Origin: Haliclona indistincta
Lineage: Eukaryota; Porifera; Demospongiae; Haplosclerida; Chalinidae
Length of the DNA: 64,000 nucleotides
Direction: 5' to 3'
Assembly (NCBI GenBank): GCA_964017065.1
Contig: OZ024784.1
Coordinates: forward strand, 5,933,152 to 5,997,151
The notes beneath the pieces are model-generated. The model had not been told where the DNA came from and did no database searches. It saw only the letters and a program-made list of their open reading frames with translations. This document shows, in pieces, positions 1 through 10,717 of the stretch. How positions within the stretch are numbered: the first letter of the stretch is position 1; every line of letters begins with the position of its first letter. A program made the position numbers and the translations under genes.

Positions 1-54
1 ATGATTCTAGCAATGATTAGCAGTAGTCCTTATCTCTCTTTCTTTCTACTCTAG

Positions 55-925
55 CTCAACATCCACCAGGAGAACCAAATCCTTCTACATGGATACACTC
101 CATATTTCAGGGCACACTGGTTAACGAGACACGTTGTCTCTGCTGTGAGACTGTAAGAAGCAAAGAGGAGGACTTTCTCGACCTATCATTAGACATAGAC
201 CAGAACACATCACTTACTCACTGCCTCAAGTATGCAGCCGCCTCCTCTATCACATTCCATGTCGTTGTTCTCCTCCTTCAGAACATTCAGTACTTTTGAA
301 ACTCTGTCAGCTCAGTACAAGTACTACTGTGAGGTATGCTGTAGCAAACAGGAAGCCACCAAGAGACTAAGAGTGAAGCAACTGCCTATGATACTTGCTC
401 TGCACCTCAAGAGATTCAAATTCATGGAGCATCTTCGCCGGCATACCAAACTGTCTCACAGAGTGGTGTTTCCATGGGAACTAAAACTATTCAACACGGT
501 GAGTCACTACAGTGCAAGTTTAGGTATAGTTTTCTCACTTTTCTGTAAAAGAAAGCTGTTTCAACACAAAACCCTCATCCTTTACACACACTTTCTCTCT
601 CTCTCTCTCACTAGTCTGATAGCACAGAGCAGGCTGATCGTATGTATGATCTTATAGCAGTAGTAGTACACTGTGGACAGGGACCAAACAGAGGCCACTA
701 CATTACAATAGTGAAGAGCTATGGCTACTGGCTACTGTTTGATGATCAGTACATGGAGGTGAGTGCTGTTTGGCAGAGAGCTATTGTGATAACATCAATT
801 CCCTACAACAGGAGATAGAGCCACACACTATAGAGCAATTTTTTGGTTTGACAGACTCTCAGACCACACAACCCAACGAGTCAGGTTATATACTGTTTTA
901 TCAGTCCAGAGACCAACAACACTAA
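55..925 (+). CDS. USP46: Ubiquitin carboxyl-terminal hydrolase USP12/USP46, C-terminal part (5' end outside window)
   Basis: Deubiquitinase of the USP12/46 family, a cysteine protease normally activated by WDR48/WDR20. The N-terminal Cys box lies upstream of the window. Four exons are visible: 55-229, 282-498, 615-758 and 812-925. They join in frame across GT-AG introns of 52, 116 and 53 bp. Encoded motifs include [13 protein letters not shown] (start of the zinc-binding region, CxxC), [12 protein letters not shown] (second CxxC), [25 protein letters not shown], and the catalytic His motif [12 protein letters not shown] with the downstream WLLFDD Asp region. It ends [13 protein letters not shown], as this family does. 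The intron ending at 614 has a CT-repeat polypyrimidine tract. USP12 and USP46 cannot be separated from this sequence. Confidence 0.92.
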
Positions 926-1113
926 CTTTATTATTGCCTTTTGTCATGTAATGTTTATCTGGTATTCAAATTCCTTCTGATTTCTTGTCAATAATAATAA
1001 TAATAAATTTATTGTTACTAAATAATAGTTACATTGTAGACTACAAAAAAACGCTGGATACGAGCTCGAGTGAGACGAAGAAGAAAAAGAAAAGGAGAAG
1101 GAGAGAGTAGACG

Positions 1114-1839
1114 TCATGCATTCATCCAACTCTCTTCCACAATTGCTTGTACTTTTTTCTCATACTCTCTCCTGTTCTCCTGATATAACTGAGCAGCAAG
1201 ACTGTTAGCAGGACTGTTTGGGTTAGGTTCATCAAGCAATGACTGGAGGACATTCCTCAATCATTCACTGAATGTGAAATCATTGACTCACTTGTATGGA
1301 TGTTAATATTGACGACACATCATATGTGGGACTCCACCTGTTCTGAAGAATGTCTAAACATATACTGCCATCTGCATATACTGAGAAACAGAAAGGAAGT
1401 GTGCAGAGCATGTTGTTGTTGTTTGACCACACCTACTACGTACCATTTGGATGAAACATTTTTGATACAAATCTGACAGTCGGTGGTTTGTTTGGATATT
1501 CCTCTGTGAACTCTATTGTCAGCTTAAATGTACCATCTTCAAATGGAGTGTCCTTGGGTCTGAACAAAACGAGGAGTCAATAAATAACCACAGAGCTGGT
1601 TTAACCACACCCCCTAACTAATAAACCACACAAGGTGACTCCAGTTCTCTGTTTACCCGAATATCACAGCGTTCCATAACATTATATTGTTGTCAGTAGG
1701 CGCTCCGTTGACTCCTGCTGGAGGGTCTTCTTGTAATCTGTGTATTTATGCGATCATAAACTCCCGATGAACACAAGACGAGTTCATATTCTCACCTTTT
1801 AAAATCTCTCATCAATCTTCTTCTTGCTGGCGTAGACAT
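1114..1839 (-). CDS. UBE2A/UBE2B: Ubiquitin-conjugating enzyme E2 A/B (RAD6)
   Basis: E2 enzyme that with RAD18/RNF20-type E3s ubiquitinates PCNA and histone H2B in the nucleus. The start ATG (1839-1837) gives [15 protein letters not shown]. Further exons encode [55 protein letters not shown], then [20 protein letters not shown] with the catalytic Cys in SICLDIL. The last exon encodes [18 protein letters not shown] and ends [10 protein letters not shown]. All the hallmark RAD6 motifs are present and full length (about 150 residues). It is tail to tail with the USP12/46 gene, with 188 bp between stops. The vertebrate A/B split postdates this lineage, so one symbol is not meaningful. Confidence 0.95.
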
Positions 1840-2035
1840 TACGATAAGAGAGGCAGTGGTGTATCTACAACTATTGACACTAAAAACGAACGAGACAAAG
1901 ATGATGACTCGAGATGACTCGACTGTACTGTGTGATTTTTAGACTTACAAGAATCACGTGATACACACGTCACGCCTACTACAGCAAAATTATTGCACTT
2001 GTGTAGTGATCTCACTACATATCCGGTGCAAAGTG

Positions 2036-5000
2036 TTACTGTCTGATATGATCATGCAACAAAGTCTTGACTTCATCGAGTTGAGCTGATACAGATTGCA
2101 TTTGAGCAGATAGTGCAGTCACAGTCTCTTTTAGCTCCTGCTGACCCTCGCTCTCTTCTCTCCATTGCTGTAGTGCTTGCTGCAGCAATCACAGTAACAA
2201 TTAAGTCATAGAAGAGACTACTTATTATTAAGCAACGCACATATATTTGATGACTGATCTTGAGCAGCGAAGCCTCTCGTTTGTACAGATTATTATCATC
2301 ATCATCGTCATAATACTCTGCTAGTGGAGAGCATGCAGTCTGCAGATGGTGCTGAAACTTTCTTTGAAAACAGCGAGGTATTTTGTCTTGCAGCAGCAAT
2401 AATAATCGTGCTCGTTGCAATTCAGCATTAGCTTGGGCATTGTCATACACTCTGTGTAAACACAACATAATATGTGTGGTATAATCATTTATGTTAAAGA
2501 GGTACCGTTGAAAAGTGTCTGACAATAAAGCAATGAACAAATTCAGACCAATTACAGCAGTGATCAATAGGAATGATATCACCAGGATTGTAGCCATCAA
2601 CTCATCTATGTCACGTAACTCCTTTAGCAAAGAAAGACAATCTTATTGGTAATGTACGACAATATTAGTGTTGCATTGTACATTGTATGGATAATCATCA
2701 ATCAGTGACATTCGAAACAACAGAACTGGTACACGATAGAATATTAACTCCTGTGCTGCTGTGCTGTTGGTGTTATTAGATGATAGTTGACTCAATCCAA
2801 ACAAGCTCCAGAAACTGAGAGCTATAGAAAATATGAATTGATTCATATGTTTGATTAAATTATTATGTCCACCACTCACTGTACGGAACAAAGAACACCG
2901 AGTAGATAACAAAATACTGGAAAATGTTGACACGCAATTCACCAAATATAGCCACTAGTGGTCCTGCACACAAACCCATTAATGGCAATGTACTGCAAAC
3001 ACACTCACCCAAAAGTGCAGAGACACGAGCAAACTTAAGCAAGCGTACCCAAACTAGGATGACACCAACTACTGCCACTCGCATTGTCCATCGTGCTAGT
3101 TCTTCTGTGTGAGTGACTACATCAGCAATATGAAGCACTATAGTCACTATCAGCAATGAATATGTGACCACATCAATGTAGTTCCTGCAGTTAGTACAAT
3201 GTAGAAAACTGTAGCTGTAAAAATTATTAAAATTACCACATGTCTTTGAAATAGGATATCTTGAGTATGCTACTTGAAGCTCTTATTTTCATCAAAAACT
3301 GTCGCTCCTATCAGGACATGCATTAATGCATAAGATATTTCTCTCGATTACTTCTTTGAATAGATCATTGTTCATGTGCTCAAGATCAGCCTTTACTTGA
3401 CTTTGAAGCCATTTGTTGTAGCGCTAATGCAGATAATTCACAGATTAATGCATAATTATAATCTCAATACTCACTAAGTGTTTTGCAACAGATAGTGCAA
3501 ATTCGTAAATCTCATCACCAGTTTGAATAATAAGTAATAAGACAGCTATAAACTGAAGGGAGAGAGAGAGTACAGTTTATCTATACCAACCACACCCCAC
3601 CTGAACCCCGACTCTCCATGCGTCATCAGGAAAGGTATATAAGTATTGATGCTGTATACTTGGATACACTATGACAGTTGACCAGCTCTAAATCCAGTGA
3701 CCATCTAAATCATGACTGTCAAAAATGTATCTACTTACCAAGAGGAATAGTATGTAGACACTGAAATATATCATGAAGTATCCTCTGAGTGATATGGTTA
3801 CACTTTTATGTGCAGTCTGTTAACTTCAAGTTACCTTATAAGTTTGGTCCATCGTACAGAGGTTAGTTTTTGCATAACAGTATGTGTTAGTATTTGATAA
3901 GCACGCTGCTCCACAGAGGCTTCAAACTATATTATACATAAAATAATAAATTATTTGTAGGTCGATCAGTTGAAAGGTGCATTTGTGGAGAACGTACCAC
4001 AGTTTTAACAGTGTGATTGGGTGACTCGAGCAATCCAAGTTGATAGACCTGAGTTCGCTTGGAGGGATATACCTTGTGAAGCTGACCTAGCGCTTCATGA
4101 GCCTAGAAGACAGTCAATGGTTGGTTATACAGTTGCTGTTTCATCTTTAGTAACCATTTTTGGCATGTTTAGGATCATGCTAACAAGTGCTGGGTGACCA
4201 GAGTAGTCAGTCACAGTGCAGCTAGCTGGTGTTTGGTGTTCCAATGTGAGGAGATACTGGGTAACTATGGTACAATCTGTGGTCAGATTTTATAGGTGGA
4301 TTAACATAGCTGTCATGTGCTCACCCAACTCAGCTGCAAGCTGAAGAGGTGTTCTACCCCTACTGTCTTTACTCTTGTGTGGATCATTACTGCTCACATC
4401 ATACTTACCTGGCCACAATTAGGTAACAGTATTTAGCACTATCAACTACTCTCACACCTCCTCTTTCAATCAATAGTCTCAGCGACTCCACTGCATCTCC
4501 TCGCACAGCGTAGTGTATAGCTGTCTGCTGTTGATCAGTCTTGGCTTCTAGTTCAGCTGAAAGAAAGTTAACTAGTACATCTCTTCTCACACACCATAGC
4601 TAACCGCCATGATCCAACAGCCATTCCGTCATCTCTGTATGATCAGTGTAAGCTGCATAATGCAATGGTGATCTACCATCACCATCTCTAATATTGACGT
4701 TTGCGCAATGCTCCACTAATAGTGCAGCTACAGCTACGTCCCATTGCGCAGCCACTTCGTGAAGGACTGTCTGTTGGCTGTGGCCATAAACTACATTCAC
4801 ATCAGCTCCTTCCTCCACTAGGCGACTCATATACTGCTGGTTGGCTGCAGCTGATCGATGAGTAGAAAGCCACTGGAAATACCGCACTAGTCTTAAATGA
4901 AGAGGTATATTCTGCATATCTGGCTCGCTCGGCCACTGCTGGTGCTTGCTGTTGATATGAGTCAACTCAATTTCTGAAGGTACACAAAATTGTGAAGAAG

Positions 5001-5162
5001 TCTGCCTAAGTTAGTACCATTTTCCTCTTCCTTGTGCTTTGTTAGAGACCATTCTGAGTAACGTGTATATCGTACACTCCAGCGATCGGCAGGTGCAGGA
5101 GCGACACGTGTCTTCCTCCGAAACATTGTCGAGTCGTGGATCGTTGCTGCAATGCACGGCAT
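2036..5162 (-). CDS. Ankyrin-repeat TRP-like cation channel with C-terminal coiled coil
   Basis: Predicted plasma-membrane channel in many short exons. The N-terminal exons (4405-4965) encode ankyrin repeats such as DGDGRSPLHYAAYTDHTEM and QQQTAIHYAVRGDA; another sits near 4320-4390 (RGRTPLQLAAELG). Hydrophobic segments follow: YFMIYFSVYILFLL (about 3740), FIAVLLLIIQ (3550), YSLLIVTIVLHIADVV (3130), an S4-like ARWTMRVAVVGVILVWVRLL (3060), and a pore-like SIALSFWSLFGLSQL (2790). The last helix carries ITAVIGLNLFIALLSDTF, the classic TRP S6 pattern. A final exon (about 2036-2180) encodes a heptad-like coiled coil ending KTLLHDHIRQ. Ankyrins plus S1-S6 plus coiled coil resemble TRPA/TRPV types; the exact subfamily is unresolved. 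The start at 5162 is the first ATG; an in-frame ATG about 36 bp downstream is an alternative. Confidence 0.75.
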
Positions 5163-5274
5163 GCAATGCAGCGCATGCAGCTAACGTTCAGCCACGCCTT
5201 TGTGCTCACGCCCACTGTAAGTTACACACGGAACTGTACTACACGTACGCTATTATTCTTCGCGGGCTTTCTCG
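5163..5274. promoter_or_regulatory. Head-to-head intergenic spacer, putative bidirectional promoter
   Basis: Only 112 bp separate the ATGs of the TRP-like gene (minus) and the CRAL-TRIO gene (plus). It contains CACGCC boxes (ccacgcctttgtgctcacgc) resembling Sp/KLF sites and no clear TATA box. The bidirectional role is inferred from spacing. Confidence 0.5.
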
Positions 5275-6317
5275 ATGGCTACTAGTTCAGTTTCAATGTT
5301 ATCAGGTGACGTGTTAGAAAAGGCGAGAAGAGAACTGAACGAACAGCCCGAACAGAGAGAGGAGTCCATTACCGAATTGAGACGCAAGATTGAGGAGGAA
5401 GAGGGTAAGACAATCAAAATCGATTTCTTTGTCTAAAAAATATTTCAGGTTCAGATAATCCTGAACTTGATGGAGTTGTGTTCCAGCGCAAAGATAGTTC
5501 GTTCCTGTTACGTTTTTTGCGTGCTCGAAAGTTTGATTTGTCTCGTGCACTGACGCTGTACATCAATTATTATCGAAACCGAGTGGAGTACAAGGAGGTA
5601 TTTGATATTCCACCTCACGAATGCCGTGAAGTGCTTCACAGTGGGCTCTTGCGTGTGCTGAAACACAGAATGAAGGATGGAGCAAAGGTATGCAGCCTTT
5701 CTCACCAACCAGCTACTAGCTGTGCCCTTCTTTAGGTTGTTGTGTTCAGTCCTGGAAAATGGGACATAGAGACTACACCCAATCAGGTAGTCCTCCGCTC
5801 AATGCTGCTAGTTATGGAGAAGCTGATGGAAGAAGAGGAGACCCAGGTGCATGGGATTGCAATATTTCAAGTGTACGAAGACCTCACATTCATGAAAGTG
5901 ATGCAGTTTACACAGACTGATCTTGCCAAGAAAGGAACTGGTCTAAAGATAATGCAGGCAAGCTAGAGGGCTAGTACATCCACTGACATCTCGGTACTAC
6001 TCTGCTGCAGGATGGTTTTCCAGCTCGACTGAAAGGGCTCCATATGATAGAGCCGCCATGGTACATTAGCCTCGTGCTCACACTTGTGAAACCATTTATG
6101 AAAGAAAAAATGAGACAGAGGGTGAGATCAGCACTAGTACACTTCGTGTGATTTTATTTTTCTGTAGCTAAACACCCACAGTGGTGATTGGGCAAGCCTT
6201 CATGAGATAATATCACCTGAGCACCTTCCCTGTGAGCTGGGCGGGTCTCAGCCATCATTGGACACACTTACAGCAGGCACTCTCTTCACTGAACAAGAGC
6301 TAGCACCAGAGCAGTAG
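5275..6317 (+). CDS. CRAL-TRIO (SEC14-like) lipid-binding protein, clavesin/alpha-TTP type
   Basis: Cytosolic lipid-transfer protein of the SEC14/CRAL-TRIO superfamily. The ATG at 5275 opens MATSSVSMLSGDVLEKARRE, followed by the CRAL-TRIO-N helix region (SFLLRFLRARKFDLSRAL, the canonical FLRARKFD motif). The lipid-binding lobe contains VVVFSPGKWDIETT, VHGIAIFQVYEDLTF, DGFPARLKGLHMIEPPWYIS (matching the family's xPxRxxxxHxINxPxxF gate-helix region) and LVKPFMKEKMRQR. It ends at 6315-6317 after ELAPEQ. About five or six exons join by short introns. Length (about 280 residues) fits the TTPA/RLBP1/CLVS group. The ligand (retinoid, tocopherol or phosphoinositide) cannot be told from the sequence. 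Confidence 0.88.
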
Positions 6318-6530
6318 TACACACTCATCAGTTTATAGTTTTGTATACAGTGAACCATTCATTACAGCTGGAAAAAATACTGACTCTATTGCAGATTGAA
6401 TGATAGATCATAATTTGAATAGAACATCTTTTCAGTATTGATATTGTGTGTTACATTCTTTGGGAAAATGTGACTTCCAGTATTGTCTATAGAGACCATC
6501 TGATAACCATGGCTTGCCTAGAACAGGGAA

Positions 6531-9500
6531 TCAGTGATCCTGTATTAGCATGCACTTGTTTGCCTTACGTCTACCACTCCAGTGTAGGATGAAGGCCTCA
6601 GTCAACAGGTGCTGTGAAAGGCTGGTCTTCCATCCTAGTCCATTAATATTCCATCTGTAGTCAACTGGTTTCCATCTACCATGAGCAACAATGAGAAGGA
6701 GAGGCTGTGTACCTAGCTGCCATAGTGACTTGTTCATATGCTGTGAGAGTTGATAGATCAAGAGAGTAGTTACACAATACTAATGCTGACCTGTTTCATC
6801 CAGTATAGTATCTCATCATGTACTCCTTCCTTCCTCCACATTGCTAAGTTAACACCATAAACCCCAGCATTGAATGTTGGGGCGTCTTGCTGTAATCTTG
6901 TTCTGTACCTTCACAATCGCACAAAACACAACCATTGATGATTCATCTATACATGTCTTGTCGGCAACCCACAAAACATTTCAAACCTTTGATAGTAAAG
7001 ACTGTCCACTTCAGAACGGAACATTTGTTTGTATGTCGGCTTGTTTCTGTGGACGGTGCATTCACTGAATGAATAGGTACAGTATAATTGGTGATACCTT
7101 GGAGCAGCAAGTACTAGCTGGTCTGATTGTATTAGCTGATCCCACAATGGTGTGACATCAGCTTGAACCACTGTGTCGGCATCAAGATACAGTATGTGTG
7201 ATAGTGATGGGAACAGCCTGTCACAATGTTCACTAGGTCTGCTTATACAATTTAAACTGTTCACTTACTCATGGAAGAAGAAACGAGCAAAATTAGCACC
7301 GCTAGCCAGATTACCAACCATCTCTTGCTTGGCTGTCACCTTCACTAGTCCCTGCAGCTTAAAGGATTCAAAATATACCACGTCCACCTGAAGAAAGATT
7401 GAGTTATGTCGACACCATCACTACTATACTAAGATTGTGAGTCACCTTGATGTTCCTTTGTAGTGTAATACAGTTTAGTAATTGTTGTACAGTTTCTGGA
7501 AGGTCATTGGTAATCACTACATGTACATGTACTTGCTGTGTGGTAGCAGTATACTCTTGTAGAGAACTAATGAGAACTAGAAGACCAGGAAAATGGTCGC
7601 TGTCAACTGATACTACGACATGAACAAGTGTTGCAGTGGTAGCAACAGTAGAAGTAGTGTGTGGTAGTACACAGCTGTCTGTTGCACTGTCCCACGATCG
7701 TGAAGGATGACAGGTGCAGCTGTAGTTAGCAGGAGCATGCTTCACACATGATGAGTGAGAGGGGCAGCGATCATTAGCCAAGGAGCAGTAGTCAACATCT
7801 TAATTGTAACAAACAAATGAAATATGGTGCATGGTCACTATATCATTCACCTATCACATAGAGCCCTTTGTGAGAGTTTTTAGTCCAATGGATCCATTTG
7901 TTGGGAGGCTGAACTGAGTGCTTCAGTAGTCCATTAGAGTTGAAAGCTGTTTAAGAGGGAGCATGTGATTGTGGCTGTGTCTATATACCTACCAATGCAT
8001 CTGTGAGTGCTCAAGCATGACTTAGTGAGTTTAGCGACATCATCCACTGCATTGGCAGCATAGAGGTAGTCCCCACCAGGAGTGTCCATACCCTGCAGTA
8101 TATTATAGGAAAATTAGTGAAACAACCATGACTAACTCACCTGAAAAAACACTAGCTGTGCACCGCTAACAATGCCTTTCCAGTCCACTCCATCCAACTG
8201 ATCAGCAAGCAGCTGTACTGATTCTGCCTCGCTACGTCTTTTTGGAGAATAGCTACAACAAACCAATCAGTTTGTTATTAAGACTGCCAAGACTCACATA
8301 TCAAGACATTGCTTGCCCAGTTTTACTTTATCTTCTTTACACAAACAGCTGTGCTGTGATGATCCTGCACAATAAAATATCATGTATAGTCACTCATCAC
8401 TCATTGTGATGACATGCCTGTCCTGAGGCAGGTGGCATCTAGAGGACACTCGTGTAGATCAGCAGCACACACATCAACATTAGCAATGTATAAACCATCA
8501 TCTCTGGACACATTGACCCATGCTGTCCTGGGTTGAATACGTGTCTTGATGTCTCCTCGACTGTTGAATGCCAGACACTGCTCAGTATCACGACATTTTG
8601 CCTCCAGCATCTAGAAGAGCTATCAAGCCAGTCAATACGCTGTTAATAGATTTACTGGAATTTTATGTGAGCCAGACAGACCAACTGCCTTCATGATGGT
8701 GCCACCCGGGGAGTCCACGCCTTGAGCAAACATGACATATTATCACATAATTATTATTATAATAATACCTGGATGGAATGTAAATGTCTTGTGACTAATA
8801 TCTGGCAATTGAATCTTCTTGCTGTTAGCAAATTCAATGTATCTTAATAATTCAAAGACAATGTTCATTTGCTATTCAAGAAAACTGAACTCACTTAGCT
8901 CGCATTGTTGCAATCCTCTTATTGTATGCTTGATTCATAGAAGATGTCCATTTCTGGTCCAGTGTCGATTGTATAGAGTGAGTTGACTTTAGAGACTTTC
9001 TGTAGTTATTATTATTATTGAATAATACTGCAAAAGGACTACGATTACTTACTGAAGTAAAGCTTCTCGCTTCTCATTCTCTTGCTTACTAGTTTGATTA
9101 TATTCTACAAACCATTCAGCAAACAATTTCACTCCTAATGAGGACAATAATGGTCAACACACAAGATAAGGCAATATTTAGCATTCACCGGTCTCCAGGT
9201 CAATCTTTGGTCGATAGCCGAGTATAGTCTTTGTGAGTGAGATATCAGCTTGAGTCAATGGCAGCTCGGATAGTGGAAGAGGCTGCACCTCCTACAGATG
9301 AAATACAAGGAGTCCAGTTGCTATAGGTTAGCTCACTTACTAGAGTTGCTTTTTGGGATAGCGCTTTCTCAAGGTAGTTCAGAAGAGTTTGCAGTTCTTC
9401 AGGCTGTCCTCTTCCGACATTGTATACTTCATTACAGGATACTGGAGTGTGGCTGAGAGCTAATATCACACAGTCCACTATATCACTAATGTATGTAAAA

Positions 9501-10597
9501 TCTCTTTGCACTGAATCAGACCTAAAATATATAATAAGGCACTATAGTTAATGAACAATGATGTACTCACTCATGCTTGTATAGTACTACAGTATCTCCA
9601 GCTCTTATCTTCTCAGCAAACTTGAAGACAGCCATGTCTGGTCGTCCCCATGGGCCATACACAGTAAAGAATCTGAGTCCAACTGCAAGTAGTCCATGAT
9701 CGCTACAGTAGCCAGACACTAACTCCTCTCCTGCTTGCTGGAGTATAGAGGGGAAGACTAGAAGCAAGACTACGTCGTGTCTATACCTTTAAAGCAGCAT
9801 ACATGTTAGTTGGAGGAGAGGGAGGAGCAAGTGGAGAGAATGGGAGGGCACTGCTTCGTCCATACACACTAGAAGATGATGCATAGACTAGTAAAGTGTC
9901 CTGAAATTGCAACAGATCATTGACAATGGTTCAAACCTAGCTAGACTGTTCCTTACCTTGTAATCTGTCAGTACATCTAGTAGTGTGGTTAGACATGCTA
10001 TATTGGCCTGCACATACACTAGCGGATTCAGTAGAGATTGACTAACACCAGCCTGAGCAGCCATGTGAACAACATCTGTGAACTTATGTGCAGCAAAGAG
10101 ATGATTAAGAAACCTCTCATCGCAAAGATCAGTACGATGCACAATGACTCCTATAGAAAGCAACATTTAAAACTACTAGTCTCTCTCTCCTTTGCTTGCC
10201 TTGCTGCAGCAGTATACTGGCTCTCTTCTCCTTCAGACCAACATCATAATAACTATTAAAGTTATCAATAACCACCACCTCCGTCCATTTTCTCATTGTC
10301 GCCAGTTGCAGAGCTGTGTGAAACCCAATAAATCCTGCACCTCCGGTGACTAGTACAGATCCGTGTGGTCTATGGTCATGATTTCTAATATGGTGATCCC
10401 TTTCTGAACAGTGGCAAATGAGGTACTGATCATTGTGACTGCAGAGAGAAGAACTGCACACACACACCTGCATTAATATCTTTCACTAGTGAGAATTTTC
10501 TCGCAGAGTAGAGAGAAAGAATGGAGATGGTGACGGCGATGATCAGGAAGAGCAGGAAAATGCAACACAACCTTCTTCGCACCCCTTTATCCGCCAT
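6531..10597 (-). CDS. Membrane-anchored fusion: UDP-glucuronate 4-epimerase-like domain + two PAN/EGF-like modules + GT8 glycosyltransferase
   Basis: A single minus-strand exon chain. The first exon encodes a type II anchor ([20 protein letters not shown]...). It is followed by a short-chain NDP-sugar epimerase: [17 protein letters not shown] (NAD Rossmann loop), [33 protein letters not shown], Tyr-xxx-Lys in [37 protein letters not shown] and [13 protein letters not shown]. This matches bacterial and plant UDP-GlcA 4-epimerases. The next exons join without a stop to a linker, then two repeats of a G[VM]D[ST]PGG...AFNS.G..K...QP...W module, each followed by an EGF-like Cys cluster. A GT8 domain completes it ([11 protein letters not shown] with the DxD motif, [26 protein letters not shown]). 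I followed intron phases through every later junction; only the anchor-to-epimerase junction (about 10430-10480) is ambiguous. Two introns use GC donors (10199/10198 and 8417/8416). An upstream in-frame ATG at 10642 is possible. Confidence 0.8.
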
Positions 10598-10717
10598 GCT
10601 CTCTGCAGCATGTGAGGGCGGGGCTGATAATATACCGCCCACTGCATTATGTACACACCCTCGTGGCGTGCGGCTCTGTAAACTGCAATGGTCAACTATG
10701 CAAATACTGTGTAGGCC
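10598..10717. promoter_or_regulatory. Head-to-head spacer, putative bidirectional promoter
   Basis: 120 bp lie between the ATGs of the epimerase-GT8 gene (minus) and the CAP-Gly gene (plus). It contains a GC box (gggcggggctg near 10617) and an octamer-like atgcaaat near 10698. The regulatory role is inferred from position and motifs. Confidence 0.5.
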
